A DNA stretch of 64,000 nt from Limnobacter thiooxidans (GCF_036323495.1 NZ_AP028947.1:372001-436000), one strand, 5' to 3'; numbered from the stretch's first letter, positions 48,101 through 57,753 are shown. Made by a program: numbers and translations. The notes: generated by a model from the letters alone, not told the origin.

Positions 48101-49265
48101 GTACAACCGCCGCGTGCCCAAACGTCAAATCGAACAACTAGGCCCGCTTATACAGGGCAACGGTAAAATTACTGCGACAGGTCAGTGGAACCTAACTGGG
48201 CTTGACGGCGAGATTCAGGTCAAGCTGGACAAGGTGCCGCTGTTGCAGCGGCCCGACCGGTGGTTGATGGTCAATTCACAGGCCACTGTACAGCAGCCGA
48301 ATGTGGAGGGTAAGCCTTTGAAGATCAGGGGGGAAATCAATGCCCTTGGTGCCTATTTCGAGATGCCTGAATCGGGTCCCCAAACGCTGGGTGACGATGT
48401 GTTCATCAAGGGGCGCAGTGAAGTGGTCGGCGCTGGTTTGCCGATCGACCTGCAACTGCAGGCCAATTTGGGTGACCTGTTTTACCTCAACGCCGAGGGT
48501 CTCCGCACACGCCTCACCGGTGGGTTACGTCTGGTAATGCTGGAAGGTGTTGGCGGTAGTGGCCAGCGTCGTTCGGGCAGAAGGCTGACTGCCACCGGCA
48601 CCATTCAGGCAGTGGATGGCACTTACCGCGCTTATGGCCAGGACCTGACCATTGACCGCGGTGTGGTCAATTTTCAGGGACCATTGGACAACCCTGGCTT
48701 GAACGTACGCGCAGTTCGAAAAGGTGTTGCCGTAGAGGCTGGAGTAGAAGTCACAGGCACTGCCCAGCGACCCAAGGTGACACTGGTCAGTGAGCCTGCC
48801 GTACCTGATTCTGAAAAACTGTCCTGGATGATCATCGGACGCGGCAGCAACTCTGCAGACCGGGATTCCACTTTGCTGCTGACTGCGGCGGCTGCCATTT
48901 TCGGCGATGACGACGACAGCACCACCCGAAAAATTGCCCGTTCATTGGGTATTGACGACCTCAACTTGAGTACTGGTTCCTTGACCGCGGCCGATTCCCG
49001 CGCGGTGGGCAGCAAAGTGGCGATTGCCCCTGGGGCTGACAACTCAGCCAGTATTCTGGGTTCCGATGACCCGCTGCTGTCTCAGCGGATTATTTCCCTG
49101 GGCAAGCGTTTCAGTGACGAGGTTTATCTCAGTTTCGACCAGTCTGTCACCACAGCAGCCAGTATCTTGAAACTGAATTACCAATATTCCCGACAGTTAA
49201 GCTTTATTGCCAGGACAGGTGCTGACAACGCAGTGGATGTGCTGTATCAATTGTCTTTTGATTAA
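45195..49265 (+). CDS. tamB: TamB, translocation and assembly module inner-membrane protein
   Basis: The 1356-residue protein has an N-terminal membrane anchor (AILIFSGVLFLLIAGLVAAGGW), a long beta-rich AsmA-like periplasmic body and the C-terminal TamB domain (about 1010-1356; LTIDRGVVNFQGPLDNPGLNVRA). It starts at a TTG whose last two bases open the tamA stop, so the pair is coupled. Present models see TamB as a bridge for lipid transfer between membranes. Confidence 0.94.
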   Translation: MKRAILIFSGVLFLLIAGLVAAGGWIVTTEQGLRFAISKAQIFLRDNTTQVLDVELEHGTLRDGLSITSLSWNDGEKFVDIAGLQIKLDWSGILANTLVVNSLSAKSVRLVMPPSEDNEPFSLPDNIDLPLDVRIESLQITEVVFNDLVVDQIAGKASLIQNRFDLQQLDLSVEDTQLKSRATVILSKPYAVDGLITANRTFDAVQLDAKLNLAGSLERLELLLNATGQDTARSQVNQSAEIDAVVTPFKPVMVEKVRLLTQNFNPRQWFDSAPMASLTIQGLVQPNADFTQTQGNFSVKNAAPSTLQSGGLPLLSLSALIDLQTSGGLFEKLKLDLNDAQFSDGKRGAGRVSMNVQWESAPQLPDAKSGEQSMQDLLMQGAARFSLQARALDLSVFAALPQEHALNVELNGVQQANLLRVNQLKVQDGEALLEGYAQVGWGGKLPVSLQFQFKQLNPALYVPDANPLLQGNLNGAINFKGELSPTGDGKSLNPMGELLVNVDESTLANAPLKVSVQAIGNAQKLSKVMLDVAVAGNTAKADGSYGTQADFVNVDVNFSQLARLGQLIDRKLGGTAQLKGKLRGLDGDFSGEGKIQIQQLRLDNAIQVDSVAGDFSLGSAANSVWAGDIQVRNVRQPGAPANWVNTLNVQLTGTRSSHGLSAVFDSGLTTFSRQRPIKGEFGMRGGIQDIARNNKTAVGWKGAITAFRLEGMWLPARSFSLQNPAPLTLSAEFTELLDLNIKGEDSSLISNRVFQVAGREIRVEGGMPSFAFPRLSPILRKQLTLEPKDLVAKVAWRYVANPNKVDGHVDLTHVSGGLQVLEDSQIDVDIRKMQANLDFNRDAATLNLDIEANEFGVVSANLRLPVEQNSVTKSWELAGNKPMQGAVAAGFTELNWLGPLISGGVRTSGTGQVAMAIGGTANNPDVQGRLFAMDLDVFQLDQGVRLEDGNVVVDFTTDKASIDTLEFTVYNRRVPKRQIEQLGPLIQGNGKITATGQWNLTGLDGEIQVKLDKVPLLQRPDRWLMVNSQATVQQPNVEGKPLKIRGEINALGAYFEMPESGPQTLGDDVFIKGRSEVVGAGLPIDLQLQANLGDLFYLNAEGLRTRLTGGLRLVMLEGVGGSGQRRSGRRLTATGTIQAVDGTYRAYGQDLTIDRGVVNFQGPLDNPGLNVRAVRKGVAVEAGVEVTGTAQRPKVTLVSEPAVPDSEKLSWMIIGRGSNSADRDSTLLLTAAAAIFGDDDDSTTRKIARSLGIDDLNLSTGSLTAADSRAVGSKVAIAPGADNSASILGSDDPLLSQRIISLGKRFSDEVYLSFDQSVTTAASILKLNYQYSRQLSFIARTGADNAVDVLYQLSFD

Positions 49266-49291
49266 ACCGAATATCAGTGAGCCCTACGCCC

Positions 49292-49993
49292 ATGACTGTT
49301 TTGCAAAATGCCCTCGCTCTGCTTACCCTGTTCGATTGGCTGGCGGTGGCATTTTTCGTGATCTGTTTTCGCGGTTACAACTACGTATTTGACGGTCGCA
49401 GTCGTTTTGGGCGGCACGGGCTGGCCCAGAAAACCCATGAATTCCGCAAGCTTTGGGCGCGGGAACTGATCAATCGAAGCAATCGCGTCAGCGATACCGC
49501 CCTGATCGGTAATCTGGTCAATAGCGTAACCTTTTATGCCAACACCACCATTTACATCATTGCGGGTTTGTTTGCGCTGCTCGGCACCATGGATCAGTTG
49601 GTGAACATCACCTCAGACCTGCCCTTTAGCCGGGTAGTCAGCCGAGGCCTTATGGAAATCAAGGTGCTGCTGGTGCTCACTGTGTTTGTGGTCGCCTACT
49701 TCAAGTTCACCTGGAGCCTGCGCCAGTTCAACCTGTTGACCATTCTGGTGGGTGCCGCCCCTGATGGAAATCCTGACAAGGACTACAACGAGGCTTATGT
49801 GTCCCGCATGGCCCGCATCAATAGCCTGGCCGGTGATGAGTTCAATCGTGGATTGAGAAGTTACTACTTTGGAATTGCATCGGTAACCTGGATGATTCAT
49901 CCAGGCTTGTTGGTCGCATTCAGTGCACTGATTGTGTTTGTGTTGATCCGCAGGGACTTCTATTCAGAAGCCCTGGAGATCATGTCGAAATAA
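49292..49993 (+). CDS. DUF599-family inner-membrane protein
   Basis: From the ATG at 49292 the protein has 233 residues and about four hydrophobic segments (LLTLFDWLAVAFFVICF, TTIYIIAGLFALLG, VLLVLTVFVVAYF, PGLLVAFSALIVFVLI). It shows the DUF599 pattern (FDGRSRFGRHGLAQKTHEFRKLW). Function is unknown. It follows tamB by 26 bp and is convergent with amtB. Confidence 0.85.
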   Translation: MTVLQNALALLTLFDWLAVAFFVICFRGYNYVFDGRSRFGRHGLAQKTHEFRKLWARELINRSNRVSDTALIGNLVNSVTFYANTTIYIIAGLFALLGTMDQLVNITSDLPFSRVVSRGLMEIKVLLVLTVFVVAYFKFTWSLRQFNLLTILVGAAPDGNPDKDYNEAYVSRMARINSLAGDEFNRGLRSYYFGIASVTWMIHPGLLVAFSALIVFVLIRRDFYSEALEIMSK

Positions 49994-50007
49994 GGCAGCC
50001 CGAGATT

Positions 50008-51213
50008 TTACCAGCTGCTGGTTTCGCGTTCGGGGCTGGCACTGACTTTGTGCACAGTCAGGTCGGCGCCATTGAACTCTTCTTCATCGCTCAAGCGGAT
50101 GCCCACGGTGAGCTTTAGCAAACCGTACACCACAAAGCCACCTGCCAAGGCAAACCCCACACCTGCGGTGGTGCCAATAAGTTGGCTCATGAAGGATATT
50201 CCACCCATGCCGCCCAGCGCCTGCTGGCCAAACACCCCGGCCGCAATACCGCCAAATGCACCGCAAATGCCGTGCAAGGGCCAAACGCCCAGTACATCGT
50301 CAATCTTCAAACGATTCTGGGTGAAGGTGAACATGTAGACGAACAACACGCCAGCAATTGAACCCACTGCCAGGGAACCCAGTGGGTGCATGATATTGCT
50401 GCCTGCGCACACGGCCACCAGGCCAGCCAAGGGGCCGTTGTAGACAAAGCCCGGGTCGTTGCGACCTGCAACAAGGGCGCCCAAAGTGCCGCCGACCATG
50501 GCCATCAGGCTGTTCACAGCCACCAGACCCGATATGCCTTCGATTTTCTGGGCGCTCATCACGTTGAAGCCGAACCAGCCCACTGCCAGTACCCAGCTAC
50601 CCAGGGCAAGGAAAGGAATTGAAGAGGGCGGGTGCGAGCTGATGCGACCATCTTTTGTGTAGCGTCCACGGCGTGGACCAAGCAGCAACACCGCAGCCAG
50701 GCCAATCCAGCCACCTACTGCGTGTACCACCACGCTACCGGCGAAATCCATGAACGGCGCGCCAAAACTGGCGGTCAGCCACTCCTGAAAGCCATAGTTG
50801 CCGTTCCAGATCATGCCTTCAAACACGGGGTAGATCACGCCCACCAGCGCGGCGGTTGCGACCAGTTGGGGCACAAAGCGTGCGCGCTCGGCGATGCCAC
50901 CCGACACAATAGCGGGAATGGCTGCTGCGAAGGTCAACAGAAAGAAAAACTTGACCAGTGCATACCCATTGCCTTCGTTCAATACGGTGGCGGGCTCGTA
51001 GAATCCCACGCCATAGGCAATTGCATAGCCAATGAAAAAGTAGCTGATGGTGCTGACGGAAAAGTCGGCAAGAATTTTGACAAGTGCATTGACCTGGTTC
51101 TTGTGGCGCACTGTGCCCACTTCCAGAAATGCGAAACCGGCGTGCATTGCAAGCACCATGATGGCGCCCAGAAGCACAAAAAGCGTGTCCAGCGCGAGAG
51201 TAATTTGTTCCAT
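50008..51213 (-). CDS. amtB: Ammonium transporter, AmtB family
   Basis: The 401-residue protein has 11 spans and the two pore histidines (FAGSVVVHAVGG and WPLHGICGAFGG). It lacks a cleaved signal: the first span begins at residue 6. No glnK (PII) gene is adjacent, though amtB is commonly paired with one. The C-terminal tail is short and acidic. Confidence 0.93.
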   Translation of the reverse strand: MEQITLALDTLFVLLGAIMVLAMHAGFAFLEVGTVRHKNQVNALVKILADFSVSTISYFFIGYAIAYGVGFYEPATVLNEGNGYALVKFFFLLTFAAAIPAIVSGGIAERARFVPQLVATAALVGVIYPVFEGMIWNGNYGFQEWLTASFGAPFMDFAGSVVVHAVGGWIGLAAVLLLGPRRGRYTKDGRISSHPPSSIPFLALGSWVLAVGWFGFNVMSAQKIEGISGLVAVNSLMAMVGGTLGALVAGRNDPGFVYNGPLAGLVAVCAGSNIMHPLGSLAVGSIAGVLFVYMFTFTQNRLKIDDVLGVWPLHGICGAFGGIAAGVFGQQALGGMGGISFMSQLIGTTAGVGFALAGGFVVYGLLKLTVGIRLSDEEEFNGADLTVHKVSASPERETSSW

Positions 51214-51323
51214 TTTGGTGAATTTTCAGTTTTGTGGTTGAAAGTGGGGCATTCAGTGCAAAAAGAGTGCCCGCATTTCAAGCTGAAAATGCACGGAAGT
51301 GGTGCGCTAGCTTCGGCGCCATT

Positions 51324-52745
51324 TCAGCGCAGTGGCCGTCTGATGTGCAGCGCGTTCTGTGTGTGAGTGGAATCTTCGTGTTCCTTTTTCTTTTTTTTAT
51401 CGTCAATCGCGTCATTGAACAAATGAGCCATCAATCTGTTTGTCACGGGTTCAGGTAACGCCGCCCGGAACACGTCGGGATTAATGTGCGTGTGATTTTC
51501 CAATTGATACTTCGCGGGCTCAAGAAACTGATCCATGGCCTGTTTGATCTGTTCAGCTGTCACCGGTTGATGAAAGGTTTCACCCAGCCCGTGCACCGCA
51601 GAGCCTGGCTTGTCCTGTTCATTGCCAATCCACTCCACTAACCGGCTTGTGAGGGTCTCATGGGACACAAGGGCCAGCTTGGTGAAATCCTCGTCGGGTG
51701 AGTCAAACAGCAGCGTGGCATCCGCCCCCATCTCGTTCTGAAGGCTGGTTGTCAGGTCTTTGTACTGGTTGCCTGAGATATCGACCACCCAGTGTTTGCC
51801 AGTGCTGCCATCCACACTCAAAACCTGTTCACTGAGCAAACCAGTGCCACGCATCCAGTTCAGCAGTTCATCGGCCACTCGGGAGGCCACGGCGTGAGTG
51901 GTCACCAGTTGCGGAATTTGTGATTTGGCAATTGCGCCAATGGCTTTTTCATAATTCGGATTGATGTACCTGTCTGGCAGATACTGCAGGCCCAATTCTT
52001 TGGACAATGCATTTCGCAGGGCCTGAACGTCGTGGATTTCCATTGACTTGTGCAAGGGCTCTTTACTTTCCTTGTATCCAATCGGCTGGCCCCCCTCATT
52101 TTCTTTCGAAAATATCGGTTTGGCGTGGCTTGCACGTACAGCCCCCAGCAAATGCTGATTGATCAGTTCGTCCCTGGCAGACTGGTAAAGCCCGGTCAAA
52201 GGGTGCCCCTGTGTGCGCATGTTCAGGTTCTTGGCACAAGCCAGAATATTCAGTGCCACGCCTTCCTTGCAGACATCCAGGCCTTGCACCAGTTCAAGCG
52301 CAGCGCCCAACCGCGATTCAAGGTCAATGTTGTCATTGCCCAGTTGCTGGTGGATGTCCTGAAGGTGTTCCCGAGTCTGGTTCAGGTACATTGGGTCCAG
52401 CATTCGTGGGGCCGCTTTGTCGAACAGGTAATTCTTCAATTGTTGCAAAGCCTTCTTTCTGCTGGTTAGCAGGTTTTTCAGCCCTGGGTTGGCGGGGTCA
52501 GCACTTGAAGCCTGTGCAGCCTGATCCACCGATTTTTCCAGGAAGGCCTCAATTCCCTTCCAACTGGTTTGCACCGCTTTATAGTGGTCTTTGAACTGGG
52601 TTTGCCGTTGGCTGCTGGAAAGCGAATTCCAGTCTTGGGTGTGAATAGGTTGAAGTTTGCCGTTTTTGCCCGAAACTGGGTTTTCTGCATGGGTTCCAGG
52701 TTCGGGAATGATCTGTGACTGCGAAACGACGGGCGAGCTGTTCAT
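51324..52745 (-). CDS. Unrecognised 473-residue protein with effector-like composition
   Basis: The N-terminal ~45 residues are Ser/Pro/Gln/Asn-rich, with no Sec signal and no membrane span, as is common in type III effectors. The body is helical, and a Lys-run (KKKKK at 450-454) precedes a basic end. Residues 155-175 hold two cysteines in an EG-containing helix (DVCKEGVALNILAC), and H318 lies in GKHWVVDISGNQYKD, which loosely resembles His-Asp strands of papain-like folds; I cannot claim a triad. An inverted repeat lies 12 bp upstream of its ATG. It shares no obvious sequence with the YopJ-like proteins at 60201-64000, but composition and neighbourhood are similar. Confidence 0.6.
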   Translation of the reverse strand: MNSSPVVSQSQIIPEPGTHAENPVSGKNGKLQPIHTQDWNSLSSSQRQTQFKDHYKAVQTSWKGIEAFLEKSVDQAAQASSADPANPGLKNLLTSRKKALQQLKNYLFDKAAPRMLDPMYLNQTREHLQDIHQQLGNDNIDLESRLGAALELVQGLDVCKEGVALNILACAKNLNMRTQGHPLTGLYQSARDELINQHLLGAVRASHAKPIFSKENEGGQPIGYKESKEPLHKSMEIHDVQALRNALSKELGLQYLPDRYINPNYEKAIGAIAKSQIPQLVTTHAVASRVADELLNWMRGTGLLSEQVLSVDGSTGKHWVVDISGNQYKDLTTSLQNEMGADATLLFDSPDEDFTKLALVSHETLTSRLVEWIGNEQDKPGSAVHGLGETFHQPVTAEQIKQAMDQFLEPAKYQLENHTHINPDVFRAALPEPVTNRLMAHLFNDAIDDKKKKKEHEDSTHTQNALHIRRPLR

Positions 52746-52756
52746 GATGCATCCGG

Positions 52757-52773
52757 TAGAACTGCGGGTTCTA
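52757..52773. promoter_or_regulatory. Inverted repeat upstream of the effector-like gene
   Basis: TAGAAC-TGCGG-GTTCTA, perfect in six pairs, ends 11 bases before the ATG at 52745. It may be an operator. Confidence 0.4.
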
Positions 52774-52819
52774 AAAAGTTCACTAAATTTGGGTGAACCT
52801 TTTGATCGCTAAGTTCCAT

Positions 52820-53455
52820 TCAATGTGCTTTCAATGCACCCCACAAAATTGCAAACAGGTCATCGAACTGGTCAATCAAACGATGTTGTTCTTTTCGCAG
52901 AAAATGCATTTGCGCCACGCGACCAAACACACCCATGAACACATCCAGCAGCATTTTGCTGGACACGGAGTTGTTGAATACCCCTTTCTGCTGGCCGTCT
53001 TTCAACATGCCCAAAAAAGCGCCCATCAGTTCCGGGCTTTCGTAAACTGGCAAGTCCTGGTACTGGCTGGCTGGAATGGACACCGTCAGCAGCAAGATCA
53101 CCTTGGGGTGCTTGTCAAAATAATCCAGCATCACCCACAGGGTTTTGCGCAAGCGTTCGCGGTAATCCTCAATACCCTCCAGGTGGTCGATCATCCGGTG
53201 GGCCAAGCGGCTCAGCGTCGCATCCAGCACATAGGCGACCAGTTGTTCCTTGCTGCCAAAGTATTTGTAGATGGTTTGAAGCGACACATTGGCCGTGCGC
53301 GCCACTTCAATCAACGCCACATTGTTGAAATCCCGCGTGGTGAACAGTTCGAGCACCGCTTTTTCAATGCGCTCAAGTGTGGCCTTGCGCATGTCTTTGG
53401 GGTGCGCAAGGGGGGCGGCTTCTTCAATCAATTTGGGTGTGTCGATCGTATTCAT
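52820..53455 (-). CDS. TetR/AcrR-family transcriptional regulator
   Basis: The 211-residue protein has an N-terminal helix-turn-helix (NNVALIEVARTANVSLQTIYKYF) and a ligand-binding C-terminal domain. It reads leftward toward the effector-like gene, 74 bp away. The target is not evident. The fad operon promoter region at 54192-54341 contains an inverted repeat that could be its site, as could its own promoter. Confidence 0.88.
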   Translation of the reverse strand: MNTIDTPKLIEEAAPLAHPKDMRKATLERIEKAVLELFTTRDFNNVALIEVARTANVSLQTIYKYFGSKEQLVAYVLDATLSRLAHRMIDHLEGIEDYRERLRKTLWVMLDYFDKHPKVILLLTVSIPASQYQDLPVYESPELMGAFLGMLKDGQQKGVFNNSVSSKMLLDVFMGVFGRVAQMHFLRKEQHRLIDQFDDLFAILWGALKAH

Positions 53456-53574
53456 GCTTTGCAGTGTAGCTTTTTCCGAGTGACCGGACCTTTGTTTTCC
53501 GGCTGATTTTAAGGCATCAAAAATCGAATCACCTGGTGCTATTGTTGATGCAGTTCAAAGTTTTGGAATGCTGC

Positions 53575-53769
53575 ATGAGAACCACTGTAAACCTTGATGA
53601 CGAGTTGTTGGAAAAGGCACGCCAGCTTTCCGGCCTGGGTGAGCGCAGCGAATTGCTGCGCGAAGCCCTGCGTGCCCTCATACAGCGGGAAAGCGCACGC
53701 AGGCTGGCCTTGCTGGGTGGATCCCAGCCAGACCTCAAGCCCATACCCCGCAGGCAGTGGCAACTGTGA
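53575..53769 (+). CDS. vapB: VapB-type antitoxin
   Basis: The 64-residue protein begins with a ribbon-helix-helix DNA-binding pattern (MRTTVNLDDELLEKAR...SELLREALRALIQRESARRL) and has a toxin-binding tail. The start at 53575 is chosen for that N-terminus. Its stop TGA overlaps the toxin's GTG start. Confidence 0.88.
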   Translation: MRTTVNLDDELLEKARQLSGLGERSELLREALRALIQRESARRLALLGGSQPDLKPIPRRQWQL

Positions 53770-54191
53770 AGGTCCTCGTGGACACCACCGTGTGGGTGGA
53801 TCATTTTCAGCAGGCTGAGCCGCAACTGGTTCGCTTGCTGAATGAAGGTTGCGTGCTCACGCATCCATTTGTTGTGGGTGAAATGTCCCTGGCCAATCTT
53901 CATGACCGCACCCAGGTGCTGGCCTCGTTGGCCGATCTGGAACCCGCCGTGCTGGCTTCACCCGCCGAAGTGCAGGAACTGATTGAACTGCGTAGCCTGT
54001 ATGGCAGGGGGCTGGGATATGTCGATACTCATCTTCTCGCCGCTGCGTTGTTGTCTCCAGGAGCCACATTGTGGACTCGAGACTGCCATTTGTTTCGAGT
54101 TGCCCGTGAATTGGGCTTGGCTGCACCCATTCAAGACCGTTTCTTCATGCACGACACCGGCGCAATTTATCCTGACCCGAAAGAAGGGTAA
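53766..54191 (+). CDS. vapC: VapC-type PIN-domain toxin
   Basis: With a GTG start in a GTGA overlap (53766-53769) the protein is 141 residues and opens VKVLVDTTVWVDHF. The PIN acidic residues are visible: Asp in LVDTTVWVD, Glu in HPFVVGEMSL, Asp in GYVDTHLLAAA and Asp in LWTRDCHL. It would cleave RNA unless bound by VapB. The longer GTG start nine bases upstream is less likely. Confidence 0.9.
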   Translation: MKVLVDTTVWVDHFQQAEPQLVRLLNEGCVLTHPFVVGEMSLANLHDRTQVLASLADLEPAVLASPAEVQELIELRSLYGRGLGYVDTHLLAAALLSPGATLWTRDCHLFRVARELGLAAPIQDRFFMHDTGAIYPDPKEG

Positions 54192-54295
54192 GCCAAATTA
54201 CCATATTCATAGAGGCGCTACTCTAAAGTAACGTGATGGGTTGATTGTGCGTTTGCACATCGCCATTCTGGACTGTGAAGAAGTCACTTCAAATC

Positions 54296-54313
54296 CGGTA
54301 ATTCGGATTACCG
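54296..54313. promoter_or_regulatory. Candidate operator upstream of the fad operon
   Basis: CGGTAAT-TCGG-ATTACCG is a perfect 7-bp inverted repeat 28 bases before the thiolase ATG. A second dyad, TTCGG-ATTA-CCGAA (54302-54315), overlaps it. Another repeat, TGTGC-GTTT-GCACA, is at 54246-54259. A TetR- or FadR/PsrA-like regulator could bind here. Confidence 0.45.
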
Positions 54314-54341
54314 AACACAGAGAAATATCCAGGAGGCATAG

Positions 54342-55547
54342 ATGCCATCGGCACTGATTTTTGACGCAGTAAGAACCCCACGGGGCAAAGGTAAGAAAGA
54401 CGGCAGCCTGCACCAGGCCACGCCAGTGTGGTTGTTGAACAACCTGCTGACCGCTTTGCAGCAACGCAACGACCTTGACACGAGTCTGGTAGACGACTTG
54501 GTGATTGGTTGCGTAACGCCTGTGGGCGAGCAGGGCGCGGACGTTGCACGTACCGCTGTACTTGATGCTGGCTGGGCTGAAACCGTTGCGGGTGTTACAC
54601 AATCCCGTTTCTGCGCATCAGGCCTTGAATCTGTCAACCTGGCTGCCGCCAAGGTTGGTAGTGGTCTGGAAGACATGGTTGTAGCCGGTGGCGTTGAAAG
54701 CATGAGCCGCTGGACCATGGGCAGCGATGGCGGTGCCTGGTTCATGGACCCACGCATCAATGACAAGCTGGGTTTCATCCCCCAGGGTATTTCAGCCGAC
54801 CTGATCGGCACACTCGAAAAATTCAGCCGCACTGATGTCGACAGCTACGCTGTTGAAAGCCAGCGCCGTGCCGCCAAGGCCCAGGCTGAAGGTCGTTTCA
54901 ACAAGAGCCGCGTGCCAGTGAAAGACCTCAACGGCTTGATCATGCTGGACCACGATGAATTCATTCGTGCCAATGCAACTGTTGAAAGCCTGGCTACCCT
55001 GCAGCCTTCATTCGCGATGATGGGTCAAATGGGCTTCAACGCCACAGCCCTGCGCAAGTACACCACGGTTGAAAGCATCAACCACATTCACCACGCAGGT
55101 AACTCGTCCGGCATCGTGGACGGTGCAGCCCTGGTGCTGGTGGGTAATGAGGAAGCAGGTCGCAAAGCTGGCCTGAAGCCACGTGCGCGCATTCGCGCTG
55201 CAGCGGTAATCGGTTCAGAACCCACCATCATGCTGACTGGCCCCACGCCAGCCTGCCTGAAGGCCTTGCAGAAAGCCGGCCTGAAAGCTTCCGACATTGA
55301 TTTGTGGGAAATCAACGAAGCGTTCGCGGTAGTACCCATGCAGACAGCACGCAACCTGGGTGTGAGCCTGGACCGCGTGAACGTCAACGGCGGATCCATC
55401 GCTATGGGTCACCCACTGGGTGCCACGGGCGCCATTATTTTGGGCACTTTGCTGGATGAACTTGAGCGGCAAGACAAAACCCTGGGCCTGGCCACACTGT
55501 GTGTGGGCGGCGGCATGGGCATTGCCACCATCATCGAACGCATTTGA
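54342..55547 (+). CDS. fadA: Acetyl-CoA acyltransferase (thiolase), FadA-like
   Basis: The 401-residue thiolase has the nucleophilic cysteine in [14 protein letters not shown], the His in [15 protein letters not shown] and the second catalytic Cys in LCVGGGMG. It is the last step of beta-oxidation. The fadB-like gene follows 20 bp later; the two proteins usually form a complex. Substrate chain length is not evident. Confidence 0.93.
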   Translation: MPSALIFDAVRTPRGKGKKDGSLHQATPVWLLNNLLTALQQRNDLDTSLVDDLVIGCVTPVGEQGADVARTAVLDAGWAETVAGVTQSRFCASGLESVNLAAAKVGSGLEDMVVAGGVESMSRWTMGSDGGAWFMDPRINDKLGFIPQGISADLIGTLEKFSRTDVDSYAVESQRRAAKAQAEGRFNKSRVPVKDLNGLIMLDHDEFIRANATVESLATLQPSFAMMGQMGFNATALRKYTTVESINHIHHAGNSSGIVDGAALVLVGNEEAGRKAGLKPRARIRAAAVIGSEPTIMLTGPTPACLKALQKAGLKASDIDLWEINEAFAVVPMQTARNLGVSLDRVNVNGGSIAMGHPLGATGAIILGTLLDELERQDKTLGLATLCVGGGMGIATIIERI

Positions 55548-55567
55548 AGACCGAAGGAGAACACACA

Positions 55568-57712
55568 ATGAGTGCAGTGAAATTTGAACTCGGTCAGGAT
55601 GGCATCGCAGTGGTCACACTGGACATGCCCGGCCGTTCCATGAACGTATTGAACGAAGAACTGATGGGCCCCTACGCGGAAGCCCTGACCCGCATTGAAA
55701 CCGACGCTGCTGTAAAAGGCGTGGTGCTGACTTCCGGCAAGCCCGAGTTTTTGGCTGGTGCTGACCTGGACACGGTTTACAAGATTACCGAAGCTCAGCA
55801 AGCCTTTGATTTGGCTGAAGCCTTCAAGAGCCTGTTGCGCCGCATGGAAAAATGCGAAAAGCCAATCGTGTGCGCCTTGAACGGCACAGCACTGGGTGGT
55901 GGTCTGGAACTGGCCCTGGCCTGTAACTACCGCGTTGCACTGAACAACCCCAAAGCCAAGTTCGGTTTGCCTGAAGTGAAGCTGGGCCTGTTGCCCGGTG
56001 GCGGTGGTACACAGCGTTTGCCACGCATTATCGGTATTCAGGGTGCTCTGGAAATGATGACCCAGGGTTCCGAGTTGCGTGTTGACCAGGCCGTGAAAAA
56101 AGGCATCGTCAACGAAACAGCCGATTCCATCGAAGAAATGATCGCCAAGGCACGTGCCTGGGCCGTCGCAAACCCCAAAGCTTCGCAGCCTTGGGATGTA
56201 AAGGGCTTCAAGTTCCCCGGTGGCGATTCCAAGCACCCCGCCATTGCGCAAATCTGGGCGATTGCACCGAGCATGGCCAACGCCAAGGCATTCGGCAATT
56301 ACCCAGCCATCAAGCACATCGCAAGCTGCGTGTTCGAAGGCGGCATTACCGACATCGACACCGGCCTGAAAGTGGAAAGCCGTTACTTCGCTGCCTGCGT
56401 ACTGTCGCAAGAAAGCAAGAACATGATGAACACGCTGTGGTACCAGTTGAACAGCATCAAGAAAGGCCAAAGCCGCCCCAGCGCACCTGCAAAAAGCACG
56501 GTGAAAAAAGTGGGCATTTTGGGCGCAGGCATGATGGGTGCCGGCATTGCTTACGTGTCTGCGAAAGTGGGCATTGAAGTGGTGTTGATTGACGCAACCC
56601 AGGAAGGCGCCGACAAAGGCAAGGCCTACAGCACCAACCTGCTGGACAAAGCCATTGCCAAGAAGCGCAGCACACCTGAAAAGAAAGAAGCACTGCTGAA
56701 CCTGATTACTGCAACCACCGACTATTCCAAGCTGGAAGGTGCAGACCTGGTGATTGAAGCCGTGTTTGAAGACCGTGCCGTGAAGGCCGATGTAACCGCC
56801 CGTGCTGAAGCAGTGATTCCTGCAACAGCCGTGTATGCATCCAACACATCGACCCTGCCAATCACCGGCCTGGCTGAAGCCTCCAAGCGCCCCAACCAGT
56901 TCATCGGTTTGCACTTCTTCAGCCCAGTGGACAAAATGCCGCTGGTTGAGATCATCATGGGCGAAAAAACCGATGATGCAACATTGGCCAAGGGCTTCGA
57001 CTATGTTCAACAAATCGGCAAGACACCGATTGTGGTGAACGACAGCCGTGGCTTCTTCACCAGCCGCGTGTTCGGTACCTTCCTGATGGAAGCCGCTGCC
57101 ATGGTGGGCGAGGGTGTACACCCCCGTTCAATCGAAATGGCAGGCCTGGAAGCCGGCATGCCCATGCCACCCCTGGCGTTGTATGATGAAGTGTCACTGA
57201 GCTTGAGCTTGCTGATCATGAAGCAGACCAAGAAAGACATGGAAGCCGCAGGACAAACTTTCCCAGAGCATCCAGGCTACAGCACCCTGATCACGGTTGC
57301 TGAAAAGCATGGCCGCATCGGCAAAAAAGCAGGCAAGGGATTCTACGACTACACACCCGCAGGCAAAACCCTGTGGACCGGTTTGGCCGAAGAATTCCCT
57401 GTTGCGAAAGAGCAGCCAACTTCACAGGAACTGCAAGACCGTTTGATGTACATCCAGGCCAACGAGGCCGCACGCTGCATGCAGGAAAAAGTGCTGCGCT
57501 CGGTGGCTGATGGCAACATCGGTTCAATTTTCGGTCTGGGTTTTGCACCATTTACCGGCGGCATGTTGCAGTTCATCAATGCCAAAGGATTGCCACAATT
57601 CGTGAAGCGTTGCGAAGAACTGGCCGCCAAGTATGGCGAACGTTTCAAGCCTGCCAGCATGCTGGTGGAACTTGCTGCCCAAGGCAAGAAGCTTGAAGAT
57701 AATTTGAACTAA
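55568..57712 (+). CDS. fadB: Multifunctional enoyl-CoA hydratase / 3-hydroxyacyl-CoA dehydrogenase, FadB/FadJ-like
   Basis: The start at 55568 follows GGAGA and gives a 714-residue protein. Residues ~1-200 form a crotonase domain ([29 protein letters not shown] with the catalytic Glu). Residues ~310-490 form the NAD-binding domain ([18 protein letters not shown]), with two C-terminal dehydrogenase domains (~490-714). The last codons and stop are part of a 14-bp direct duplication (57701-57728). Confidence 0.93.
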   Translation: MSAVKFELGQDGIAVVTLDMPGRSMNVLNEELMGPYAEALTRIETDAAVKGVVLTSGKPEFLAGADLDTVYKITEAQQAFDLAEAFKSLLRRMEKCEKPIVCALNGTALGGGLELALACNYRVALNNPKAKFGLPEVKLGLLPGGGGTQRLPRIIGIQGALEMMTQGSELRVDQAVKKGIVNETADSIEEMIAKARAWAVANPKASQPWDVKGFKFPGGDSKHPAIAQIWAIAPSMANAKAFGNYPAIKHIASCVFEGGITDIDTGLKVESRYFAACVLSQESKNMMNTLWYQLNSIKKGQSRPSAPAKSTVKKVGILGAGMMGAGIAYVSAKVGIEVVLIDATQEGADKGKAYSTNLLDKAIAKKRSTPEKKEALLNLITATTDYSKLEGADLVIEAVFEDRAVKADVTARAEAVIPATAVYASNTSTLPITGLAEASKRPNQFIGLHFFSPVDKMPLVEIIMGEKTDDATLAKGFDYVQQIGKTPIVVNDSRGFFTSRVFGTFLMEAAAMVGEGVHPRSIEMAGLEAGMPMPPLALYDEVSLSLSLLIMKQTKKDMEAAGQTFPEHPGYSTLITVAEKHGRIGKKAGKGFYDYTPAGKTLWTGLAEEFPVAKEQPTSQELQDRLMYIQANEAARCMQEKVLRSVADGNIGSIFGLGFAPFTGGMLQFINAKGLPQFVKRCEELAAKYGERFKPASMLVELAAQGKKLEDNLN

Positions 57713-57753
57713 GCAATTTGAACTAAGCGTTTGAAATAACAGGAGCAGTAACC

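Noticed and set aside
51324..52745. Papain-like catalytic triad in the effector-like protein
   Set aside because: The HWVVD strand is suggestive, but no Cys at a convincing position and no family pattern supports it.
55409..57121. 570-codon minus-strand frame
   Set aside because: It is antisense to the fadA/fadB-like genes, which have complete domains and catalytic motifs.
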